A stretch of DNA of 37,596 bases. Origin: Flavobacteriaceae bacterium bin25 (lineage in GTDB: Bacteria > Bacteroidota > Bacteroidia > Flavobacteriales > Flavobacteriaceae). The DNA is taken from assembly GCA_002238525.1 (NCBI GenBank), contig MPMN01000003.1, forward strand, positions 72,001 to 109,596. Reading direction: 5' to 3'. Numbering within the stretch: position 1 is the stretch's first letter; every line of letters begins with the position of its first letter. The notes under the pieces were generated by a model. The model saw nothing but the letters and a program-made list of their open reading frames with translations, made no database searches and was not told the origin of the DNA. This document shows positions 27,700-36,349 of the stretch, piece by piece. The position numbers and the translations under genes were made by a program.

Positions 27700-28475
27700 A
27701 TTTGAAATTAAGAAATAAGGTAATTGTTGTTACAGGAGGTGCCTCCGGAATTGGAAAGGCAATTACGGAATGTCTAGTAAAGGAAAATGCCATTCCCTTT
27801 ATTATTGATAAAAATGAAACAAACTTGTCTGCAACCGTTCAATCACATATCAGTAGAAATAAAAAAGTCTTTTACTACAAAGCTGATTTAACAGACCAAA
27901 ATCAGTGCAATGAAGCCTTCAAGTACATAAAAAAAGAGGCAAAATCAATAGATGGACTAGTGAATAATGCAGGTATTAATGATGGAATTGGCCTTGAAAG
28001 TGGTAGTGCAAAGGAGTTTTTGGCTTCATATCATAAAAATGCTGTACACTATTATTATATGGCCAAATTATGTCTGCCAGATTTAAAAAAGAAAAAAGGA
28101 CCTATAGTAAACATTTCTTCAAAAGTGGCAACTACAGGCCAGGGAGGAACATCAGGTTATGCAGCTTCTATAGGAGCTAGAAATGCACTCACCAGAGAAT
28201 GGGCAGTCGAACTTTTGCCCTATGGTATTCGAGTCAATGCTGTAGTTGTGGCAGAATGTTTCACCCCCCTGTATAAAAAATGGGTTTCCAAGTTCAATGA
28301 TCCTCAGAAAAAAATCAATGAAATTGAAAGTAGAATACCCCTTAAAAACCGTATGACTAAACCCAAAGAAATCGCGAATACTGTAGTTTTCCTCTTATCA
28401 GAAAAATCAGGTCATACCACAGGACAACTCATCTACATAGATGGAGGTTATACCCATCTAGATAGAGCCATTTAG
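27696..28475 (+). CDS. SDR oxidoreductase, probable L-fucose dehydrogenase, with Ile in place of the catalytic Lys
   Basis: The 259-residue protein has VTGGASGIGK (12-21), NNAGINDGIGLE, NISSKVATTGQGGTSGY and REWAVELLPYGIRVNAV, a pattern I associate with L-fucose dehydrogenases of Bacteroidota. It would oxidise L-fucose to the lactone, the first step before the lactonase. The expected YxxxK reads Tyr155-Ala-Ala-Ser-Ile159 (codon ATA, 28170-28172), so the usual Lys is absent. This may be a subfamily trait or a loss-of-function change. It ends 4 bases into the convergent GT9 gene. Confidence 0.78.
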   Translation: MNLKLRNKVIVVTGGASGIGKAITECLVKENAIPFIIDKNETNLSATVQSHISRNKKVFYYKADLTDQNQCNEAFKYIKKEAKSIDGLVNNAGINDGIGLESGSAKEFLASYHKNAVHYYYMAKLCLPDLKKKKGPIVNISSKVATTGQGGTSGYAASIGARNALTREWAVELLPYGIRVNAVVVAECFTPLYKKWVSKFNDPQKKINEIESRIPLKNRMTKPKEIANTVVFLLSEKSGHTTGQLIYIDGGYTHLDRAI

Positions 28476-29533
28476 TTTAATTCAAGTGTCCTTTTCAGAA
28501 AAGTCAAAAGAGGGCTTTTGATGTATTTCGGTTCCAGTAAATAATATAATCCGCTTCTTTTTTCTTTCGATACGCCTTCTACTATTTTCGGTCTGTACTC
28601 GCAAAGATGAACATAGTCGTTTAAATCATCTCTATGTGCCCAGTCACGAGGGTCAACTTGAGGGCTGAAAATAGCAAAAGTCGGAACAGAAAGGGCCTTT
28701 GCAATGTTGATTCCTCCACCTTCGTTTCCTATGACAACATCGCAAATACTAGCCGTTTCAATATAATCTGATAAAGACTTGCTGTGGATATCTCTCACAA
28801 TTGATGAACGTAATCTTGCGGAAGATTCTTCAATTTTATTTTGAACGATAGACTTCAAATTTGGAGAATAGTTGAGTACTAGGTTAATCTTAAACTCCAA
28901 TAGTAAATCATCCACCAGTATGAGCATATATTTTAAGGGGTAAGTTTTATTCATGCTACTTCCAGTGATATTTAACATCATTAATACATGTCCTTTTGAT
29001 TTCAACTCCACCGCTTTCAGTTTGGCCTTTTCTTTCTGAGATTTAGCTAGGTAAATCTGAGGTTTTAATTTCCATTCAAAATCACCTGATGCAAAAGACT
29101 TTATCAAACTAAGTCTATTATTGATTGAAGTAGGCCGGGTCTCTTCAAACCTTTTGTCCAATCGCTTAATTCTTTTGTCATAGAATATACGGTTGTAGCT
29201 CTTATGGTAGCCAATCTTTATATCTCCCCTACTCAGCGATGTGATTATATAACTTTCCAGCTTTCCGTAACTATCAATTATATAATGAAAACGATACTGC
29301 CTAAGCTGTTGAACAAATTGTAAAATTTTGAATGGGTTATTTCGGTATTCATCCCTATAAATCCAAATTTTATCAATGTTAGGATTGTTTGAAATGACTT
29401 GGGAAGTAAATTCATAAGCCACGAAATGAATTTGATATTTGGGATTTATTCTCTTTAAATTATCACAAATCAGACTTGAAGCCAACACATCACCAACCAT
29501 CTTGAGTTGTACTATCAATACATTTTGAATCAT
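28472..29533 (-). CDS. Glycosyltransferase family 9 (heptosyltransferase-like)
   Basis: The 353-residue protein matches the ADP-heptose:LPS heptosyltransferase family (GT9). It has an N-terminal VLIVQLKMVGDVLASSLICDNL (G-D-x-L loop), a C-terminal Rossmann domain with LMMLNITGSSMNKTYPLKY, and the nucleotide-sugar site CDVVIGNEGGGINIAKAL followed by FSPQVDPRDW. It would add a sugar to lipopolysaccharide core. The gene stands alone, convergent to the fucose operon; the sugar donor cannot be told from sequence. Confidence 0.88.
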   Translation of the reverse strand: MIQNVLIVQLKMVGDVLASSLICDNLKRINPKYQIHFVAYEFTSQVISNNPNIDKIWIYRDEYRNNPFKILQFVQQLRQYRFHYIIDSYGKLESYIITSLSRGDIKIGYHKSYNRIFYDKRIKRLDKRFEETRPTSINNRLSLIKSFASGDFEWKLKPQIYLAKSQKEKAKLKAVELKSKGHVLMMLNITGSSMNKTYPLKYMLILVDDLLLEFKINLVLNYSPNLKSIVQNKIEESSARLRSSIVRDIHSKSLSDYIETASICDVVIGNEGGGINIAKALSVPTFAIFSPQVDPRDWAHRDDLNDYVHLCEYRPKIVEGVSKEKRSGLYYLLEPKYIKSPLLTFLKRTLELN

Positions 29534-30060
29534 GATTGGTCTATCATTTCAATACAAGTTGTATTTTCCCCGATAATGCATATCAATCATAGATAAATTC
29601 ATATATAAAATAAGCATTATACTGAATAATTATGTTTGAGATAGCACACTACAGCCTTAAGATAGTTCAATTTATCTTTTTATTGTGGTCAAGAGAAAGT
29701 AAAAAGGAATACAATAAATTAACCAATTACAAATAAACTCCAAATAAGCCAGCCAAAAACATACAAAATCAATTGGGTGTGCTAAATTTTATTAAGAATC
29801 CTCTCTAAGAAAATTCGAAATTCTTGATGGTATAAATTTGTAAATTCGAAATGACGATGGCAAGTCCTCAAAAAATTATACCATTATAACAAGTGAATTT
29901 AAATTTGCAGCAATCGGTTTGTCGTTTATTTTGTTGATTTGCTAGAAAATTTACCAACTATAATATTTCCAAATTGAAGGGCAATATTCAATTTTATCGG
30001 TCATCTAAGGTTTTAGCAACGAGTAGGAGAAATTTTTTATTTTAAGAAACTAAACAATAG
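29534..30060. other. Intergenic region, no gene seen
   Basis: 527 AT-rich bases between the divergent GT9 gene and hisS. Two TAAATTTG boxes (near 29833 and 29896) match TAnnTTTG but lack a well-placed TTG. A short direct repeat of AATTCGAAAT occurs twice about 34 bases apart around 29812-29858. Nothing gene-like. Confidence 0.5.
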
Positions 30061-31422
30061 ATGCCGTTTAAACCCACTAACTTAAAAGGAACGAGAGATT
30101 TTTCTCCTATCCAAATGGCCCAAAGAAAGTACATGAAAAACATAATCAGTAGATCTTTCGGTCAGTTTGGTTTTCAACCCATAGAAACCCCTTCTTTTGA
30201 ACGAAGGGAATTTTTAGAAGGGTTATATGGAGAGGAAGCCGAAACCTTGATTTTCAAAATTTTGAATTCTGGTCATAAAGTACATAAAGCAGACATCAAG
30301 GCATTTGGTGAGGGTAATTTTTCCAAATTTATTTCTTCGATTTCTGAAAAAGCATTACGATATGATCTGACTATTCCATTATCCAGATATGTAGCCCAAC
30401 ATAGAAATCAAATCACTTTCCCTTTTAGAAGGTATCAAATTCAACCTGTATGGAGAGCTGATCGTCCTCAGTACGGAAGACTCCAAGAATTTGTTCAGTG
30501 CGATGCTGATATTATTGGTCCTAAATCAATTTTGAACGAAATTGATATGCTTTTATTGATGGGGATGATTTTTAACCGGTTGGGCGTAAAGAAACTTACA
30601 GCAAAAATCAACCACCGCCTCGTTTTAGAAGAATTGATCAATAGCATTGGTGCACAGCCCCTATTTGATCAGATTGTCATTCATCTTGATAAAATTGATA
30701 AAATAGGAATAAGCCAAGTAATGACGAAATTGTCTGCTATTGGTCTAGACAAAGTCCAGTTGAGAAAAATTGAACACTTTGTAGAAAGTCCAGATGAATT
30801 AGCAAATCTTTCAAATTGTTCTTCTATCGTTGATAATGCACTCAAAGAGCTCAAACATATCAAATCCCAGTATGAAAAGTTGACTACTTCCATTGATTTA
30901 AAAATAATAATTGATCCTCAGCTTGCAAGAGGTCTGAACTACTATACCGGTATGGTTACAGAAGTGATATCTGATGATTTTGATTCCATAGGTTCAATTG
31001 CTGCAGGAGGAAGATATGATAATTTAACGGCGAAATTTGGATTATCCAATGTAAGTGGTATGGGAATTTCACTTGGTTTTGATCGTATTCAACTTCTCAT
31101 GGAACAACAAGGGATTTTTCCTAAGGATATATCCCAGAACACTCAAATTTTAATGCTAAATTTCGGAAATCCATATATTGATTTGGTACAGGTATGGGCA
31201 CAAAATTTAAGATCAAAAGGAAAGTCTGTTGAGGTGTACCCGAGTCAAGCAAAGCTTTCCAAACAGCTGACTTATGCAAACAATCTTCAGATCGGAACGG
31301 TAATCCTTTATGGTCCTGATGAAGAAAAGAAAAAAGAAGTGGTTGTAAAATATATGAAAAGTAGAAATCAAGTTTCAATTGGAATTGATGAATTGATTAC
31401 TCACATAGAATCTGAACGGTGA
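30061..31422 (+). CDS. hisS: Histidyl-tRNA synthetase
   Basis: It charges tRNA-His. The 453-residue class II synthetase starts KPTNLKGTRDFSPIQMAQR. It has LRYDLTIPLSRYVAQH, motif 2 RRYQIQPVWRADRPQYGRLQEFVQCDAD, the histidine-specific LARGLNYYTGMVTE, motif 3 GMGISLGFDRIQLLM and a C-terminal anticodon-binding domain from about 355 on. The histidine-binding and ATP motifs are all intact. It is slightly longer than average, as in other Bacteroidota. Confidence 0.96.
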   Translation: MPFKPTNLKGTRDFSPIQMAQRKYMKNIISRSFGQFGFQPIETPSFERREFLEGLYGEEAETLIFKILNSGHKVHKADIKAFGEGNFSKFISSISEKALRYDLTIPLSRYVAQHRNQITFPFRRYQIQPVWRADRPQYGRLQEFVQCDADIIGPKSILNEIDMLLLMGMIFNRLGVKKLTAKINHRLVLEELINSIGAQPLFDQIVIHLDKIDKIGISQVMTKLSAIGLDKVQLRKIEHFVESPDELANLSNCSSIVDNALKELKHIKSQYEKLTTSIDLKIIIDPQLARGLNYYTGMVTEVISDDFDSIGSIAAGGRYDNLTAKFGLSNVSGMGISLGFDRIQLLMEQQGIFPKDISQNTQILMLNFGNPYIDLVQVWAQNLRSKGKSVEVYPSQAKLSKQLTYANNLQIGTVILYGPDEEKKKEVVVKYMKSRNQVSIGIDELITHIESER

Positions 31423-31500
31423 ATTGAAAAATATTAGAGAAATCATATGATAAATAATTTGAATCAAGATTTATCTTTAATAATCGGTAAGAATTAGCCT

Positions 31501-33124
31501 ATGAAAAAGTCTATTCCCCCAATTTTTGTATGTATTCTTAGCTTTTAATTTAACATTGGCGAATAAACACAGCATTTCGATAATCATTTCTACCCTATTT
31601 GTCATCTGTTTTGGGGTATATTCATCTAAAAACCCCCGTTTAGGGAAAGTAGAAACGGAAGAAAATGGTGACCTGACTGAACAACAAGACGACCTTGTGG
31701 AAGCCAAATCAAGCACTAATATATTATTCATCATGGCTGATGACCTTGGTTACAATCATTTGGGAGTCTATGGACAACAAAAGATAAAAACCCCAAATAT
31801 TGATCAACTGGCATCAGAGGGTATGCGGTTCAATCAATTCTATGCAGGAGCGAATGTATGTGGTCCTTCTCGGGCAACAATTATGCTCGGTATACATACA
31901 GGTCATCTCCCCTATCGGGATAACCGAGATAACCATTTGGTTCGTGAACACAATCGATTGGGCGAGCTCACCATACTATCTGAACTATTAAGAAAAAAAG
32001 GAGGGTATCAAATAGGTTATTTTGGTAAATATGGAATAGGAGGTCCCGAAAATATTAGTAATGGACTAAAACCCAACGACATTGGCTTTAATGAGTTTTG
32101 GGGTCTGTTAGAGCACGGTCATGGGCATTTCCACTTTCCTGCTTACATCTGGCATAATAAAGAAAAAATATCCCTTTCAAATACAACAAGATCCGGAAAT
32201 GCAGAATTTGGGCTAAGTAGTCGAGATATCAATGAGAGGAGAGAACATACTGATGATGTTTTCTCAGAAAAGGCAATTGAATTCATCAAAGAAAGTGCCA
32301 AGAAAGACAGACCCTTTTTCTGTTATTTATCTTTTTCTTTACCCCATACTGAGATGCTTCCCCGTGAGGAATTTGCCGAGGAGTATCGTAAAAAAGGCTG
32401 GGGGGAGTACAATTCCATTGATAATGGTTATCACGTACCGACTGATACCCCAAAGGCGAATTTTGCAGGTATGATTTCACAAGTTGACTATTGGACAGGA
32501 CAAGCTATGAAAGCACTAGAAGAATCAGGTGTATCAGACAATACTCTTGTGATTTTTACTTCTGATAATGGAGGTCAGTTACGTGAAACCTGGGGTGATG
32601 TTCCATCACATTTTTTTGAAGCTAATGGGCCACTTAGAAAAGGGAAAGAATGGAATTACGAAGGAGGCATACGAGTTCCTATGATTGCACGTTGGCCAGG
32701 GAAAATAGCACCCGGTTCTATGAGTAATCACATCGGATATTTTCCCGATTTAATGCCCACTTTTGCCCAAGTAGCTGATGTACCCGAATCAGTACCCGAA
32801 TATGTGGATGGCATATCTCTCCTACCTGAACTCACTGGAAAACAAATGGAACAAAAACAACATGAATATCTTTATTGGGAACGACCTAACTATGAAAATA
32901 AAGGGGGATATCTACAAGTTCACCCGACCATCTGGAGACAAGCTATTAGATTTGGAAAGTGGAAAGCTTTGAGAGAAACGACCAACAGCCCTGTTGAACT
33001 CTACAATCTTGAGGATGATCTTGGGGAACACAACAATCTTGCCTCTGAATACCCCGAATTGGTAAATAAAGCAATCCAAATAATGGAAGAAGCCCGATAT
33101 GAACCTATGGACTTGCCCAATTAA
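31501..33124 (+). CDS. Sulfatase (formylglycine-dependent, Cys type), start region out of frame
   Basis: The sulfatase frame (31526-33124 from a TTG) has the family core: ILFIMADDLGYNHLGVYG with metal-binding Asp pair, then Cys112-Gly-Pro-Ser-Arg, the CxPxR motif whose Cys becomes formylglycine. PHTEMLPREEF, FTSDNGGQ and GKEWNYEGGIRVPMIARWPG follow. It would be exported and remove sulfate from a sugar or other ester. No ATG lies near the start of this frame. An ATG at 31501 opens MKKSIPPIFVCILSF-stop, and removing one C from the CCCCC tract (31516-31520) would fuse it to the sulfatase frame with a signal-like N-terminus. Substrate class is not determinable here. Confidence 0.85.
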
Positions 33125-33444
33125 TGGTTAACATCGTATTACCATATATGTATTTCTTTACTTTCATTTAGACTATTAAAAGAATTTTTCATGACCATTA
33201 TTTGCAGAAATTTTCTGAGTTAAATACCTTCGCCTATACATCGGTAAAATATCAAATTGACCTTCGGTTTAGAGATGCTTTTTACAGATTGGTTTATGCC
33301 TAACATCCATCAATAAAATTACTCTCTCCATTATTTTCTAATAGTATCTTGGTAATTACCCCTATTTTTAATTCATCTATTCTTATGTGAAATTTGCTTT
33401 GGTTAGGAATACTAAACCATTGGTCTCTCTTTTCCTTTGCAGAA
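33125..33444. other. Gene-poor stretch after the sulfatase
   Basis: A short open stretch at 33172-33303 (about 43 codons, reading ..FHDHYLQKFSELNTFAY.. to a stop) looks somewhat protein-like and may be the 3' tail of a lost gene, but it has no start codon and no family I recognise. The rest is AT-rich with no feature seen. Confidence 0.3.
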
Positions 33445-33836
33445 GTTTGTCAAAAAGCTATTTTTTTACCCCGAAAAAGATTTTTTTGGTTACTTTATCA
33501 ACGCTTTATAATTAACCTATTTACATCCACACGGAAATTTAAATGTCATCTATACAATTTTGTTATGAAAACCTCATTGTAGTGGATATTTATCATGTAG
33601 ATTTAGGAATTATACTATCTTAGCCTCCACAAAATTTTACTATATGTCTATACAAACAAAAATCAATATCCCTAAAATCAAAACAAAATAAGGGTGCCTT
33701 CTCCCTTTTTAGACAGGATATATTGACCAAATAATTTTCCCTGGTGAACCGATCAAAACAGTTCAACTAAGAGATCTTTGTTGTAGTGGATAGATTAATT
33801 ACTGGTTGATTATCAATACTATAATGTCGATTTTGA
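33445..33836 (+). repeat. Copy A of a ~400-bp diverged direct repeat
   Basis: It aligns along its whole length with 35731-36135: both begin GTTTGTCAAAAAGC and end near ACTATAATG..GATTTTGA. Best conserved is the core CACAAAATTTT..ACAAACAAAAATCAATATC, then CTAAAATCAAAAC and AAATAAGG (33630-33695 here). Identity is about 80% in the core and lower at the edges, by eye. No coding frame is shared, and no terminal inverted repeats are seen. Confidence 0.75.
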
Positions 33837-34034
33837 GAAACATTCGTTTGGAATAAACGGCGATTATTACCCTTAGAAGTATACGGAAAGTAAATACATC
33901 TTATGGTCTTTCTTCTAATGAACTTTAATGGTATCTTCTCAATTTCTCAATCTTTTATATTGATAATCTACCGGTTACAATTCTATAGTTAAGTACTCAT
34001 GATTAAACTATTCAGTTGGGGCTACATATTTCAA

Positions 34035-34291
34035 TCAAACTGAGCCACTGTTTCAGTGGGGCGGGGGCAAACTGAGCCATCACATGTGGTGGCTTAATTA
34101 AAAATTCACTTTTAGTTCTAATTTCATTTATTTTCTTCTGAAATACAAATTTATTTTTTCAAATTGACTACCTGTTTTGCTTCCTCATAGACTCCCCTTT
34201 CAGAGCTATTTGATGAGAGGAATGAACCAGCCGATCAAGCAAGGCATCAGCAATAGTTCCTTCACCAATGATGCCATGAAGATACCGGAAT
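34035..34291 (-). mobile_element. istB: IS21-family remnant: terminal repeats and istB 3' tail
   Basis: On the minus strand 34291-34168 encodes [19 protein letters not shown] followed by [19 protein letters not shown] and a stop. This is the typical C-terminus of the IstB ATPase helper (..[20 protein letters not shown]). Beyond the stop, CAAACTGAGCCAC (34036-34048) and CAAACTGAGCCAT (34068-34080) are the repeated words seen at IS21-family ends. The rest of istB and istA are gone; the fragment is joined head-on to a broken IS1634 transposase. Confidence 0.75.
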
Positions 34292-35569
34292 CTGGCAAAA
34301 CGTCATTCGGTAAAAGGAACGGTGATTCTATACAATGTTTCTTCTAGTTACTTTGAAGGAAGTAAATGTATTCTATCTGCCTTTGGCTATAGTAGAGACA
34401 AGCGGAGAGACAAAAGACAGATAGTTTTTGGTCTGTTGTGTACCCAAGAGGGTTGTCCCATAGCCATTGAGGTCTTTACCGGCAATACGGCAGATCCCCG
34501 GACTCTGGGGACACAAATTGTGAAGATTAAAAAGCGTTTCGGTTTATCAAGAGTGGTTCTTGTGGGCGATAGGGGAATGATCACATCTGCCCGTATAGAG
34601 AAAGAGTTGAAACCCGAAAGGATTGATTGGATTACAGCCTTACGCAGTAGAGACATCAGACGATTGATGGTAGATGACCCCAGTGTCCAGCCAGGATATT
34701 TATTAAAAGACATGATGGATGAAGAACAGGATGAGATTGGCGAAATAAGTAGTGATCTGTATCCTGGTGAGCGTTTGATGGTCTGTGTGAATCCCCGGTT
34801 GAGAGAAGATCGCCGGAAAACCAGAGAAGAATTATTGACTATTACCGATAGTTATTTGGAAAAGATAGCAAAGAGTGTACAAAATGGAACGCTTGAAACA
34901 GCTGAGCAAATCAATAGGAAAGTAGGACAGATGATCGGTAAGAGGAATATGGCCAAGCATTATCAGGTAAAGGTGTCTGATGGTTCAATAGTGTGGAAAC
35001 GTCTGACAGAGAAAATCAAGGCCGAAGAAGCTTTGGATGGTATTTATGTGGTGCGAACCAATCTATCATCCTCAGAATTGGGGACATCAGAAACTGTAGA
35101 AGCTTATAAATCATTATCTTTTGTGGAACAAGCTTTTCGTTCCATCAAGACCACTTCCTTGCGAATCCGTCCAATTTATGTTTATAGTGAAGCTCATGTA
35201 AGAGGTCATGTGTTTCTATGTATGCTGGGATATTATATGGAATGGCATTTGAAGCGTGAACTGGCACCTTTATTGTTCATTGATGAGCACAAGGATAAAG
35301 CCAAAGCAAAGCGAGCAACGCCTTTTGGCAAGGCACAGGTATCAGATAGTGCCATAAAGAAACAGAACCACAGAACTACCGAAGATGGTCATCCTGTACA
35401 CAGCTTCAAAACCCTGATGCACGATCTGGGAACCTTGACGTTGAATGAGGTAAGCCCGCCTGGAAATCCTGACCGATTGATTCATGTAATGTCTTAGGCA
35501 ACGGAGATTCAAAGGAGAGCATTAGAACTTATTGGTATTGATCAGAAAAAAATGTTCCCAGTAAAGTAA
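34283..35569 (+). pseudogene. IS1634-family transposase, 5' truncated and multiply broken
   Basis: The readable frame (GTG 34322 to TAG 35497) encodes the C-terminal two-thirds of an IS1634-type DDE transposase: ILYNVSSSYFEG, QIVFGLLCTQEGCPIAIEVF, LVGDRGM and FVEQAFRSIK. Intact family members have about 550-600 residues, so the N-terminus is missing; family-like sequence starts near 34283 at the IS21 junction. The first catalytic Asp of the LYDVSSSY motif is Asn here (AAT). A TAG at 35495-35497 interrupts a frame that continues ATEIQRRALELIGIDQKK to a final stop at 35567-35569. It cannot encode active transposase. Confidence 0.85.
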
Positions 35570-35730
35570 CAGTTGGAAAGGACACCTTTTTCAGGCCTGG
35601 TAAGGGTTTTGGGCGTATTTCGACCCGAAAGTCAGGGCTAAAGTATCATAAGAGGTAGATAATTCAAGATTGTATTTCGTATTCATATACTATTACTAGA
35701 AAATCAATAGAGAATAAAATCAAAAAGCAG

Positions 35731-36135
35731 GTTTGTCAAAAAGCAATTTTTCCCCCTGAAAACTTTTTTCGTCATTTCATTGAATATTTTATGATAATTA
35801 ATCCCTTCATTGACATAATCATATCCCTGTGGAGGTTTATTTAGTATATATATTTTCTCCTTTGTAAACCTTCAATATAGTGGATATTTGTTGTTTTATC
35901 TTTGGAGGTTTGCTATCTTAGTTCTCACAAAATTTTGTTATATATCCAGCACAAACAAAAATCAATATCTCTAAAATCAAAACTAAATAAGGCTGTTTCT
36001 CCCTTTGTAGTCAAGATATGTTGACGATATATATTTTCCCGATGAAACCCTCCAAAACGGTTCAAGTAAGAGGGTTATGTTTTAGTCGATAGATTTATAA
36101 GAGATTGATTATCAAGACTATAATGTTGATTTTGA
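35731..36135 (+). repeat. Copy B of a ~400-bp diverged direct repeat
   Basis: Same orientation as copy A (33445-33836), 2.3 kb downstream, on the other side of the IS remnants. The core (35930-35990) is nearly the same, with CACAAAATTTT..ACAAACAAAAATCAATATC followed by CTAAAATCAAAAC. It ends 215 bases before the start of the hydrolase lipoprotein gene. Function unknown. Confidence 0.75.
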
Positions 36136-36349
36136 CATGCTTGCGAAAAGTATCACATCAAGGTTGGTTAGGGACTATAAAATGATTGGCACGAATATTG
36201 CATGAAGTAGGGTAGATTCTATGATCTAATACCCTTTAAACATTAAAGTTACTCATAGAAAATTTAATGCCTAAGTTGTTTAGCCGTAGAGTAAACATAT
36301 AAACTTGTTGAGTAAATGTAGTGTTTAAATGGTATAATTTGTTTGTACA

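Noticed and set aside
29812-29858. Repeated TTCGAA-centred words upstream of hisS as an operator
   Set aside because: Only two short AT-rich copies, no link to a regulator and no positioned promoter.
31449-31475. GATAAAT..ATTTATC inverted repeat after hisS as a terminator
   Set aside because: All-AT-rich 7-bp stem with a 13-base loop and no proper T-run; likely to occur by chance at this base composition.
33394-33582. 62-codon frame overlapping repeat copy A
   Set aside because: The equivalent part of copy B does not keep the frame, so it is not conserved as coding.
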